From Pseudomonas sp. R4-35-07 (GTDB lineage Bacteria; Pseudomonadota; Gammaproteobacteria; Pseudomonadales; Pseudomonadaceae), in assembly GCF_003852235.1 (NCBI RefSeq), contig NZ_CP027732.1, positions 2,914,001-2,978,000 of the forward strand: DNA of 64,000 bases, in the 5' to 3' direction. Position 1 is the first letter of the stretch, and each line of letters begins with the position of its first letter. Position numbers and translations under genes: made by a program. Below the pieces are notes generated by a model that had not been told where the DNA came from, searched no databases, and saw nothing but the letters and a program-made list of their open reading frames with translations. Below are positions 25,969-34,294 of the stretch, in pieces.

Positions 25969-28900
25969 GGGGTCTCTCCTGTGTCCAGGTTGAGTGCGGT
26001 GAGGTACTGCTGCGTCCATTCGGCATCGATCACCGGGCATTCCAGCTGCGCGACTTGCAACGGGGCCGGGTGGCTGAAGTGTTTGAAGTCTTCGATGATC
26101 ATTGGAAGGATCAGCAACGTGCGCTGTAGCACGGCGTTGCCAGGTGCCTGGGCTTCGAGTCTGACGCGCCATTGAGCGAGGGGGAGTGCCGTGAACCGGT
26201 CCGCCCCCAAGAGCGTCTGGATCCAACTGCAGATCTGTTCCCAGCGGGTGTTTTCTGGGTTGTAAAGGTGATGGATTGACGTCGATTGCGTCATCGATCC
26301 GCCGAGGGCACAGTGCACGAAGATCCGTGCGACATGATCCACCGGCGTGAGATTCAGCGACCAGTCGCTTTGCGCCGGCCAGGCCTTGAGAGCAACACAG
26401 CTACGAATCATCAGTCCGACATAGTCGTCGGGGTTGATGCGGTCGCAGGCATTGGCCTCAAGGGGAGCGCTGATGTCCCCGCATCTCAGGATGTGCAGAT
26501 CTATGCCGGTCTGTTCACGGAACCTTATCGCTACGCTTTCGGCAACCAGCTTGGCTCGGTTGTAGCCGGTGGTCGGAACCGTTTCGGGCAAGGTCGAGGC
26601 GATGACAACGCCGGCACCGCCAAGGGCAGCCAGATGCAGCACTTCCAGAACGCCGCCTACGTTAGTCTCGGCCAGGCGTTCATAACGCTTGAGCCAGTTG
26701 ACCTCGGCACCACAATGAATGATGCAGTCGACCTCCGAAGACAATCGACGGTAATCCTCGGGTGACAGGCCTAGCCGGGGTTGGCCCAAGTCCGCAACTA
26801 CAGCCTCCACTGACCCAAGATCCGCAACCCGCTGCTGTGCGTGAGCCGGGTTTTCGGCCCGCACCAGGCATAGAATGCGTTCCACTCCCACGGCCTGTTG
26901 CAGGTGGCGCACGATCATTCGCCCCAGGTACCCCGTGGCCCCTGTAACCAGTATCGTGCGCCGTGCCTCGCGTTGAGGCACATGCGTAACAGGCGCTTGC
27001 AGCCTGGCCAGGTAAAGCTCGGTTTCGGCTTCGACAGAGAAGGGGGCCTCCTTGACGGGCTCGCCTTGAAGCTCAAGCGCGATCAGCTGCGTAATGCCCG
27101 CCAGGGTAGCGTCGCGGGTGATGTCGGCAACGGAGAGATCGAAACGGAAAGTCCGGTTGATCAGGTTTATCAATTCCAACAGCAACAGGCTGCCACCCAT
27201 GTCGAGGAAGTCACTGTCGGGGCCCAGGGTCACACCCTGAAGGTTCAGGCAGTCGCCCCATAAGGCAGCAACCCGGGATTGCAGGGGCGTGAGCGGCGGT
27301 TCGTCATCTGGCAGAGGGACCAGTGGCAGTTGCAGCAGTATGTGCGAACCCAGGCGCTTCTGACTGGCACCGGCCGGGATCGATGGGGTCAGGAAGTAGG
27401 CCACCGGAACGCTGAAGGCCGGCAAGTGTTGACTCGCCCATTGCCGCAGCGTGCTGGCATGGGGCGGGTGTTCGGCATCCGCTGGGGCGATAAAGGCCAC
27501 CAGTTGCAGGTCAAGCCCGTCGCCGCGCGTGGTGACCAAGGCCGTGCGTACTTCGGGATGAGCAATCAGGATGCGTTCCACATCGGTGCAGAATACCTTG
27601 AACCCGCGCAATTTCAGATGCGTGCTGCTGCGGCCCAGCAGGTGGATATTTCCGCTTTCGGTGAGTTGCACCCTATCACCGGTGCGCAGCAGCCGCCGGG
27701 CCAGGTCCGGGTGGGTTGGCGCCAGCGGATTGGATACGAAGGCCGCCTGGTCGGCCGTATCGTCCTTCAGATAACCCAGCGTGAGTCCCTGGGTGTGCAC
27801 GTAGAGTTCGCCAGGGCTGCCCAGGCGAACGCATTCAAGTGTCGAGTCCAGCACGAAGGCTTCGGTGCCGGGGGTGAAGTGCAAGCGGCCTTGCGGGCCG
27901 ACCAGGGCCACGTCCCCGGCTTCGTTCGAGCCATACAGATCGAGCACCTTACAGTGGGGCAGCCAACGCGTGAGTTGTTCGCGAATCGCGTCGGGTAGCG
28001 GCTCGCCGCTCAGCCACAGAGTATGCACACTGGCAAACGCCTGCTGGAATGCCTGTTCGTTTTGCAGCAGGCCGGCCACGAGACTGGGGGTGATCATCAA
28101 TTGAGAGAGACGACTGCTTTGGATAAAACCTGTGAGAGCGTGGGGATCCAGCATCATGGCGTCCGGAATCAGGCAGGCCACCGCGCCGCTGAAGATGGGG
28201 TAGTAGACATAGCCGGTCATCCACGCATTGAGGCCGATGCGATCCCCGGGACGCAAATGCTGACGCCAGAAGGCGAGTGAATCGAGGCGAGCGTGTTCGC
28301 CAATTGTGACGACCTTTGCCATACCCGTCGTACCAGAGGTCAGCAAGCCATAGGCCACATCACCGAATGGCTGCGGTCGAACCTCTGGCGCAGCGTCGCA
28401 GCGCTCCGGCAGGCGGTCCAGCAGCAGCGTGCGATAACGGCCTGCCAGGGACTGGAGAGTCAGTGTATCGCCCACCACGACCACTGGATCGAGTTTCGCC
28501 AGGACGTTCGCAGTGGCGTCGGGGCCGTACCATTGCGGGATGTCCAGGTAGGGCCAGCGCAGCAGGCTGCAGGCGGTCATGGTCACCAGCGTGCGCAGGT
28601 CTTTGTCCAGGCGGATAGCCACCCAGCCGCCGTGGGGGCAACTGTGCAAAAGTCGCTCAGCCAGCTTGCGGGCCTGGTCACTCAGATCGCGGGCGCTCAG
28701 GCTTCGTTGGGGGCTGGCGGCGACCGTGCTGTCTGGGGCATCGCGCAGCAACTGACGCAGATGCGTGTGCCAGGAGGGCGTTGTTGCATCGGCCGGGGCG
28801 TTGAGACGCTGGGTCGTGATCTGCTGCTCGCGACTGTGTTGAGCTGCCGCCCGCTGGTACTGAGAAATCTGTGGGCTGACTTCATTCATCGCCGGGTTAT

Positions 28901-30041
28901 CTCGATCGACAATGATCAGCTTGACCCCGGTGTGGCGTGCATATGGGCTGTCGGGGCAGATCAGGCACAGCTGGCGATGACTCAGACGGCCTACGAACTC
29001 GAGCGACACCGGGTCTTCAGAGGTCGTCAGCGTCACCAGAGGCAGGTCCTGCAACTGCTCAATCTCGCGGATGATTGCGTCGAAATGGCAGGCTGTGGGG
29101 CTGCTCCATAGCCAAACGGCATAGTCGCCAGGCAATTGCGCTGCCCATTGCAACGCACGCAGAAGCTGCTGCCTCGTCGATGCCAGCAACAACACGCGCA
29201 GATGTGCCTGCGCCGGTTCATGAAGGCAGGCAAGGTGATCCTTCGTGGGGGGCACGCGCTGCCAGGCAGCTGCCAGATGGAAAAACCTGTAGAGGGGTTG
29301 CTTGTCCCGTGCCGTGGATTCGACGGCATCCGGAAACGTGATTTCGGGGTGCGCGACTTGGGCGAAACCGCACGAGCGCTCGGCATCGTCATGCCAGCCT
29401 TGGAAAAATTGCCACTGTTCGACCTTTTCCGGTGCCCAGCTCAACAAGCGAGGCGAAAAGTCGATACCGGCGAAATCACAAAAGCGCGCCAGCGTGCCTC
29501 GCGTATCACCCATCAGGTCCTCATCACTGTCCAGGTACAGCACCTGACTGGCATCACACTGTTCGAGCACCCGCTCATGGATACGAGCCAGCTCATCGAA
29601 GCCGGATTCATCCGCATCGAAATAGGTGGTGCTACCGCTCTGGCTGACGCGATACAGCGAACGCATCACATCCTGCGGCTGGCGGACCAGAAACACATGC
29701 CTGAATTGCGCCAGCCACGTGCTATCGATCGAGTCGAAGTCGACGAAGTAAGCGATCTCCTTGGAGAATTGCAAGCGGTGCGGTGGTGCTGGACGTTCGC
29801 CGAGCAACGCCATCGCCTCGGCGTAACCGGTAATGCCGGGCGGTCCGTTATTGGTCCGGCGGGTGTGCTCAATCAGTGCATGTTTTTCGGGAAAGTGCTT
29901 GGCCAGAAAGGGTTCGGAGAGCCTTTCGTGCAACACCCTGACGCCCGGATGCTGCATCACGGCCCGCTCGAAAGCGGTAGAGCGGCTGCGGGAAACCGCC
30001 CACAAAATCACATTGGGCAAGGAATCAAATGACGTCAGCAT
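25965..30041 (-). CDS. Sulfotransferase-like / adenylation / carrier / thioester-reductase fusion protein
   Basis: A 1358-residue NRPS-like enzyme. Residues 1-260 resemble P-loop sulfotransferases of the Sulfotransfer_5 type: WAVSRSRSTAFERAV as the PAPS phosphate loop, then HERLSEPF and RHVFLVRQPQDVMRSLYR. Residues 265-430 are unassigned. Residues 430-900 form an adenylation domain (A3 GLLTSGTTGMAKVV at 565, A5 LYGSNEAGD at 702, A7 LLRTGDR, A8 KLRGFKVFCTDVE). A carrier domain has DFLDMGGSLL with phosphopantetheine Ser951. Residues 1028-1340 are an SDR-type reductase (LVTGATGYLGRMIV; GYNRAK with Tyr1160 and Lys1164). There is no condensation domain, so one acid is activated, tethered and reductively released. 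AAGGAG precedes the ATG at 30041. The APS-kinase and alcohol dehydrogenase genes in the operon fit the domains. Confidence 0.9.
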   Translation of the reverse strand: MLTSFDSLPNVILWAVSRSRSTAFERAVMQHPGVRVLHERLSEPFLAKHFPEKHALIEHTRRTNNGPPGITGYAEAMALLGERPAPPHRLQFSKEIAYFVDFDSIDSTWLAQFRHVFLVRQPQDVMRSLYRVSQSGSTTYFDADESGFDELARIHERVLEQCDASQVLYLDSDEDLMGDTRGTLARFCDFAGIDFSPRLLSWAPEKVEQWQFFQGWHDDAERSCGFAQVAHPEITFPDAVESTARDKQPLYRFFHLAAAWQRVPPTKDHLACLHEPAQAHLRVLLLASTRQQLLRALQWAAQLPGDYAVWLWSSPTACHFDAIIREIEQLQDLPLVTLTTSEDPVSLEFVGRLSHRQLCLICPDSPYARHTGVKLIIVDRDNPAMNEVSPQISQYQRAAAQHSREQQITTQRLNAPADATTPSWHTHLRQLLRDAPDSTVAASPQRSLSARDLSDQARKLAERLLHSCPHGGWVAIRLDKDLRTLVTMTACSLLRWPYLDIPQWYGPDATANVLAKLDPVVVVGDTLTLQSLAGRYRTLLLDRLPERCDAAPEVRPQPFGDVAYGLLTSGTTGMAKVVTIGEHARLDSLAFWRQHLRPGDRIGLNAWMTGYVYYPIFSGAVACLIPDAMMLDPHALTGFIQSSRLSQLMITPSLVAGLLQNEQAFQQAFASVHTLWLSGEPLPDAIREQLTRWLPHCKVLDLYGSNEAGDVALVGPQGRLHFTPGTEAFVLDSTLECVRLGSPGELYVHTQGLTLGYLKDDTADQAAFVSNPLAPTHPDLARRLLRTGDRVQLTESGNIHLLGRSSTHLKLRGFKVFCTDVERILIAHPEVRTALVTTRGDGLDLQLVAFIAPADAEHPPHASTLRQWASQHLPAFSVPVAYFLTPSIPAGASQKRLGSHILLQLPLVPLPDDEPPLTPLQSRVAALWGDCLNLQGVTLGPDSDFLDMGGSLLLLELINLINRTFRFDLSVADITRDATLAGITQLIALELQGEPVKEAPFSVEAETELYLARLQAPVTHVPQREARRTILVTGATGYLGRMIVRHLQQAVGVERILCLVRAENPAHAQQRVADLGSVEAVVADLGQPRLGLSPEDYRRLSSEVDCIIHCGAEVNWLKRYERLAETNVGGVLEVLHLAALGGAGVVIASTLPETVPTTGYNRAKLVAESVAIRFREQTGIDLHILRCGDISAPLEANACDRINPDDYVGLMIRSCVALKAWPAQSDWSLNLTPVDHVARIFVHCALGGSMTQSTSIHHLYNPENTRWEQICSWIQTLLGADRFTALPLAQWRVRLEAQAPGNAVLQRTLLILPMIIEDFKHFSHPAPLQVAQLECPVIDAEWTQQYLTALNLDTGETP

Positions 30042-30078
30042 AAACAGCTCCTTGTTAAGGCCTGTGCATGTGAAGCGT

Positions 30079-31014
30079 TCAGCGCGTAGCAGTGGGCTTG
30101 TTCAGCAGGATGAAGCCTGAAATCAGGATAAGGGCCAGACCGGCCGCGGTCCGGCCATTGAGCACTTCATTGAACAGCAACGCCCCCCAGGCAATCGCGA
30201 AAATCAGGTAGGTGTAATCGAATGCGCCGATGATCGAGGTCTCGCCGATTTGATAGGCCCGGGCGATGCCGGTACTGACCAGTACCATCAGAATCGCCAG
30301 CACCACCATCACGCCCCAGTCGCCGATCGCCATGGGCGACCAGTCGCCCACCAGAAATCGCAGGCCCTCGTTGGCCGGCAGGAGAGGGCCAGTCTGTGCG
30401 ACGACAATGCTGCCGACCATTCCCATCAACAACAGGACGATATTCAGCGCCAGGGCCAGGTGCATGGGCGCCTCATTGGCGCACTTGCCCTTGGTCACGA
30501 CCGCTGCGAGGGCATATAAAATCGCAGCGAGCACGGGCAGCAGTGTCCATAGGTTGAAGTCAGCCTGACTCGGTGCGAGTGTGACCAGCACCCCGGCGAA
30601 CCCCACCAGAATGGCCACCCATTTGCGCGGTGTGACATGCTCGTCCAGGGTGACTGCCGAGAACAAAGCGATAAACAAAGGTGTCGTATAGATTGCCAAT
30701 GCGGCTATGGTCAGGCTGATGAAGGGCAGTGCGCTGTAAAAGGCAATCCACATCAGGGCAAGCAGCAGGCTTCTTGCACCTATCCACAAAGGGGAAAGCG
30801 GCCTTTGCTGCGTTGTGCCGCGGCGGTACATCAGCAAGGCGACGAGCATGCCAATGGCCAGTACCGAACGAATCACGTAGAGCTGCCACATCGATGTCTC
30901 GGCGCTGGTGGCCTTGATAAGAGCATCTGAAACTGACAACAGGAACACCGAACCTACGACGATGAGTATGCTTTGTCGGTTTTCAGCGGCGGTAACGGTT
31001 GTGGTTGCAGACAT
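30079..31014 (-). CDS. EamA-family (DMT superfamily) transporter
   Basis: A 311-residue inner-membrane protein with about ten membrane helices in two EamA repeats. Examples are SILIVVGSVFLLSVSDALIKA, ISLTIAALAIYTTPLFIALFSAV (the characteristic AxxxxxxPxFxALxxxxxLxE end, with LDEHVTPRKW), LLPVLAAILYALAAVVTKG and GAFDYTYLIFAIAWGALLFNEVL. Such proteins usually export amino acids, metabolites or metallophores. The start at 31014 has AGGAC upstream. It is first in the operon, 37 bp before the fusion gene, and divergent from a LysR gene, so export of the operon product is the simplest role. Confidence 0.9.
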   Translation of the reverse strand: MSATTTVTAAENRQSILIVVGSVFLLSVSDALIKATSAETSMWQLYVIRSVLAIGMLVALLMYRRGTTQQRPLSPLWIGARSLLLALMWIAFYSALPFISLTIAALAIYTTPLFIALFSAVTLDEHVTPRKWVAILVGFAGVLVTLAPSQADFNLWTLLPVLAAILYALAAVVTKGKCANEAPMHLALALNIVLLLMGMVGSIVVAQTGPLLPANEGLRFLVGDWSPMAIGDWGVMVVLAILMVLVSTGIARAYQIGETSIIGAFDYTYLIFAIAWGALLFNEVLNGRTAAGLALILISGFILLNKPTATR

Positions 31015-31105
31015 GATGGGTCCTGATGTGATCGACCTGGAGGATTTTGGTTGAGCTCGTATTGCATTTAAAGTGACTTATGGTTACGCAGGAGGAATGA
31101 AAATT

Positions 31106-32011
31106 ATGGATAACTTCAAACGCTCACTGCCCCCACTTTCCAGCCTGGTTCCCTTTGAAGCCGCGGCGCGTCTGGAAAGTTTTTCCAAAGCCTCGGATGA
31201 GTTGCATCTCACCCAGGCTGCAATCAGTAAACAGATACGATCCCTGGAAGAATTCCTTGGCGTCGCGTTATTTACGCGTAGAAATCGCGCCGTATTTCTA
31301 ACCGAGGCGGGCGCAGAGTTTCGCGACGCGGTGCGCACAGCGTTCTTGGGCATTGCTTCACGCGCCGAAGACTTGAAGTCAGGGCGAGATAACAGTGAAA
31401 TCGTCCTAGAGGTTCAATTGTGCGAAGCCTTTTACTGGTTGATGCCAAATATCACGCATTTGCACAGGAAGTACCCTGACCTGGAAGTTCGCCTTAATGC
31501 ATCCATCCAACCTATTACCGAAACCGCGGAAAAATTCGATATAGCCATCCAAACCTCGGGTCGCCCATCCGGTGATCACACCCGGCTGTTGACCTTGAGT
31601 GATGACGTGTTTCCGGTGTGCAGTCCCGGCTACCTGGCCTCGTTGGGCGATCACCCTCTGACCTTGCGAACCTTGGTGGATCTGCCTTTGCTGCATCACG
31701 TCGCTACGCCTCAGTACTGGAGCACCTGGAGCGACTGGCTGGGGGAGTTTCATATCAGGCCCGGAGAACTCAAGGGCAAGTTCTATGACAGTTATCCGGT
31801 CATGATGCAGGCGTGTGTCGAAGGCCTGGGTTTTGCCCTTGGGTGGCGTCGAACCAGTGAAAAGATGCTCGCCAGTGGTGATCTGGTAAGGCCTTTTTCC
31901 GAATCCATACACCTCCCTGAAGCCCTGAGCGTGTACAGATGGCGTAATGAAACCCTGAACCTGTCGGCTCGCCAGGTGCTGGAATGGTTGAGTTCATCGT
32001 TCGCAGACTGA
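31106..32011 (+). CDS. LysR-family regulator, GcvA-like, divergent from the sulfotransferase-fusion operon
   Basis: A 301-residue regulator. The HTH is FEAAARLESFSKASDELHLTQAAISKQIRSLEEFLG near the N terminus, typical of the GcvA group, and the effector domain contains FDIAIQTSG and VCSPGYLASLG. I chose the ATG at 31106 because AGGAGG sits 10 nt upstream; the in-frame ATG at 31097 is too close to that site. It is divergent from the EamA gene across about 90 bp, the standard arrangement for a LysR regulator and its target operon. At its 3' end it overlaps the end of the convergent Rieske gene by 18 bp. Confidence 0.9.
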   Translation: MDNFKRSLPPLSSLVPFEAAARLESFSKASDELHLTQAAISKQIRSLEEFLGVALFTRRNRAVFLTEAGAEFRDAVRTAFLGIASRAEDLKSGRDNSEIVLEVQLCEAFYWLMPNITHLHRKYPDLEVRLNASIQPITETAEKFDIAIQTSGRPSGDHTRLLTLSDDVFPVCSPGYLASLGDHPLTLRTLVDLPLLHHVATPQYWSTWSDWLGEFHIRPGELKGKFYDSYPVMMQACVEGLGFALGWRRTSEKMLASGDLVRPFSESIHLPEALSVYRWRNETLNLSARQVLEWLSSSFAD

Positions 32012-33154
32012 CGACTGGTGGTCCGTGTGCAGCAGTCCCAGCGCGGTGAGCGTTTTTTTCTGAATATCGTGCACGGCATGCTCGCTGTTGGCCCCAAGTG
32101 CCGGGTCAACGATAAAGCGACCTTGCTGGTAGCCGTCGCTGTTCAGGCCGCGCTGCACACTGGCGCACAGGGGGATATCTTCTTCACGGATCACGGCGAC
32201 GAAGTCGATGACCTCCTGCTCTTCCCGGGAGGGCGTTGCTGCCGTGCAAAACCATTCAACCACCTGCAGGGTCTTGTCCACGCTGACCGGCAGATGATGC
32301 AACACATTCATGTACCCTCCTGGATAGACCTCCAGGCAAAAGTTCGGCCACAGGTACCAGGCGCCAAATTCGCGCGATCGGGCCGAGCCTTGCTTCATCG
32401 TATAGCCCTGGTTGGCGCCACTGTCGCTGCTGATATGGGCGTGATAATGCTCGTGGATCGCCAGGTGATAACTTTTCAGGTCAAGGGTCGCTGTCGAGAG
32501 AGTGGGATGGCACATCGGGCAGTGGTAACACTCTGAGTAATTTTCCACAGAGACCTTCCAGTTGGACTGCACGCTGTATTCCTTGGAGTAGGCGTGGAAC
32601 AGCTTTTCCGGGGCTGGCGAGAAGGTTCGGATCGATGCCTCGAGCCCAGGCAGCAGGGCCTGCATGGGCCGCGCATCCCAGTCGAAGTTGATGAAAATGA
32701 AACCGCAGAACACCTCCAGGCGTACCGGCTTGAGTTGAACCTGATCCGTGCTGAAGTCCTTGAGGTGCTCGGATTTACGCGCGCTGATCAACTGTCCACG
32801 GGTGTTGTAGGCCCAGGCATGATACGGGCAGGTCAATAACCCAGGCACATGGCCGCTGCCCTCGACCAATCGATGCGCGCGATGCTGGCAAACATTATGA
32901 AAGGCCTGCAGCGTACCGTCCTTGTCCCGGACCACCAGGGCACTTCGCCGACCGAGGTCACGCACTCGGTAGTCACCCGCATTGGGAAGCGCGGAGACGT
33001 GGCAGACGTATTGCCAGGTACGCGCAAACACCGCTTCCATTTCCCGGTCGAACAGCTGGCTGTCGATGTAATGTTCGCTGGGCAAGGTAAAAGACGCAAA
33101 AGGGTCGATGTCGAACCCGCGAGCCAGGTGCAACGGAGCAGGGGCGCTGGTCAT
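31994..33154 (-). CDS. Rieske non-heme iron oxygenase, alpha subunit (carnitine/choline-type)
   Basis: A 386-residue oxygenase. The [2Fe-2S] ligands are C89 and H91 (NVCQHRAHR) and C109 and H112 (TCPYHAW). The mononuclear iron site is NYSECYHCPMCHP, with H211 and H216. The ECYHC pattern belongs to the group that acts on trimethylammonium compounds such as carnitine, choline and glycine betaine (CntA, GbcA, Stc2). No reductase gene is adjacent, so an electron donor from elsewhere is needed. It is last in the minus-strand operon with methyltransferase, 2OG oxygenase, dehydrogenase and enolase-superfamily genes; 36 bp separate it from the latter. Oxidative demethylation or hydroxylation is possible. 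Confidence 0.9.
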   Translation of the reverse strand: MTSAPAPLHLARGFDIDPFASFTLPSEHYIDSQLFDREMEAVFARTWQYVCHVSALPNAGDYRVRDLGRRSALVVRDKDGTLQAFHNVCQHRAHRLVEGSGHVPGLLTCPYHAWAYNTRGQLISARKSEHLKDFSTDQVQLKPVRLEVFCGFIFINFDWDARPMQALLPGLEASIRTFSPAPEKLFHAYSKEYSVQSNWKVSVENYSECYHCPMCHPTLSTATLDLKSYHLAIHEHYHAHISSDSGANQGYTMKQGSARSREFGAWYLWPNFCLEVYPGGYMNVLHHLPVSVDKTLQVVEWFCTAATPSREEQEVIDFVAVIREEDIPLCASVQRGLNSDGYQQGRFIVDPALGANSEHAVHDIQKKTLTALGLLHTDHQSSVCER

Positions 33155-33190
33155 GGAACCTCCATGGATCAGTTGGAAGGACAGTGAAAT

Positions 33191-34294
33191 TTATCCGTAT
33201 TGGGCGACGGGGTGCTCGAACTGCCGGGAGTCAAGCGTCAGCCCCAGGCCTGGGCGGTCACGCAGGTAGGCACGGCCTTGGCTGATTTCAAAATCCACCT
33301 CGGCCACACGCATCTCATGGTGTCGGCAGCAATTCCAGCTGGCACGATGCAGGCGGCCAGGGGTCGAGGCCGCTAGATGCATCACGGCGCTGTCACTGAC
33401 CTGGGTGCCGCCAACGTCTTCAATATTCATCCGGATGCCGTGGTAGATGCAGAAGTCCCGAAGCTGTCGGGCTTTGGTCAGGCCTCCGACGCGGCCAATC
33501 TTTAACCCGATCAGTTGGGCGATGTTCTGGCGCTGGCCTTGTACCAGGTCGCCAAGGGTCACAATGGACTCATCCAGAATGATCGGGTTGCGTGTCAGTT
33601 CCCGCACCGCTCGACATTGCTCCAAGGATTCGCAGGGCTGTTCAAAGCACACTGTGGGGTCTTCCACGCTGTTCATCACAGCGACGGCCTCCGAAACCGT
33701 CCAGGCACGATTGACATCGAAAGTGATGACCTCCCCGGGCAGGCGCTGATCGAGCAGGCGCCGGATTTGAGCCACATCCTCCTCCACCCCGATGCCGACC
33801 TTGCAGGAGTGGGTGCGATAACCTTCGCTGCGGGCGAGGGCCAAGTGGGTCGTCATCTGCTCTGTATCATCGGTGGGGATGCTGCTTTGCAAGGCGATCG
33901 ACGCCTGGAACCGTCCACCAAGCAATGTATATACCGGCAGCTGGCAGTGTTTGCCGAGGATGTCCCAGCATGCCAGGTCGATTGCAGCTTTCACATAGGG
34001 GTGACCCGGTAGCATCACGTCCATGCGTGCATTGATCTGATCCAGGTGCAGTGGATTTTCACCCAGCAGGTGCGGCGCTAATTCCTCGATGCCGGCCCGC
34101 ACGCCTTTAGCGTAGGCCGGCAAGTAAGTGGCGCCCCATGGGCAACTCTCGCCGACGCCCACCAAGCCGCTGTCCGTGAAGACCAGGACGATGGTGGAGT
34201 CGAGTGAGTCATAGTGCAGTCGTCCGCCGCTGAGGCTGTATTTATTCTTGAGCGGTATATCCAGTTGATAGACCTTGATAGAAGTAATTTTCAT
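33191..34294 (-). CDS. Mandelate racemase/muconate lactonizing enzyme-type enolase-superfamily protein
   Basis: A 367-residue enzyme. The N-terminal capping domain (MKITSIKVYQLDIPLKNKY, VGVGESCPWGATY) and barrel are complete. Base Lys lies in HSCKVGIG, where the usual KxK has lost its first Lys; metal ligands are in FDVNRAW, CFEQPCE and ILDESI; the second-face Lys is in LIGLKIGRVGGLTKA. Lysines on both faces suit 1,1-proton transfer (racemase or epimerase). The layout recalls proline-betaine/hydroxyproline-betaine epimerases (HpbD) and cis-3-hydroxyproline dehydratases, an unsearched guess that fits nearby betaine-type genes. The ATG at 34294 overlaps the upstream stop (ATGA); longer frames only shadow the upstream gene. 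Confidence 0.88.
   Translation of the reverse strand: MKITSIKVYQLDIPLKNKYSLSGGRLHYDSLDSTIVLVFTDSGLVGVGESCPWGATYLPAYAKGVRAGIEELAPHLLGENPLHLDQINARMDVMLPGHPYVKAAIDLACWDILGKHCQLPVYTLLGGRFQASIALQSSIPTDDTEQMTTHLALARSEGYRTHSCKVGIGVEEDVAQIRRLLDQRLPGEVITFDVNRAWTVSEAVAVMNSVEDPTVCFEQPCESLEQCRAVRELTRNPIILDESIVTLGDLVQGQRQNIAQLIGLKIGRVGGLTKARQLRDFCIYHGIRMNIEDVGGTQVSDSAVMHLAASTPGRLHRASWNCCRHHEMRVAEVDFEISQGRAYLRDRPGLGLTLDSRQFEHPVAQYG

Noticed and set aside
25969..26226. Upstream extension of the alcohol dehydrogenase frame
   Set aside because: It reads through the end of the sulfotransferase-fusion gene in a different frame; the ATGA start at 25968 begins the conserved protein.
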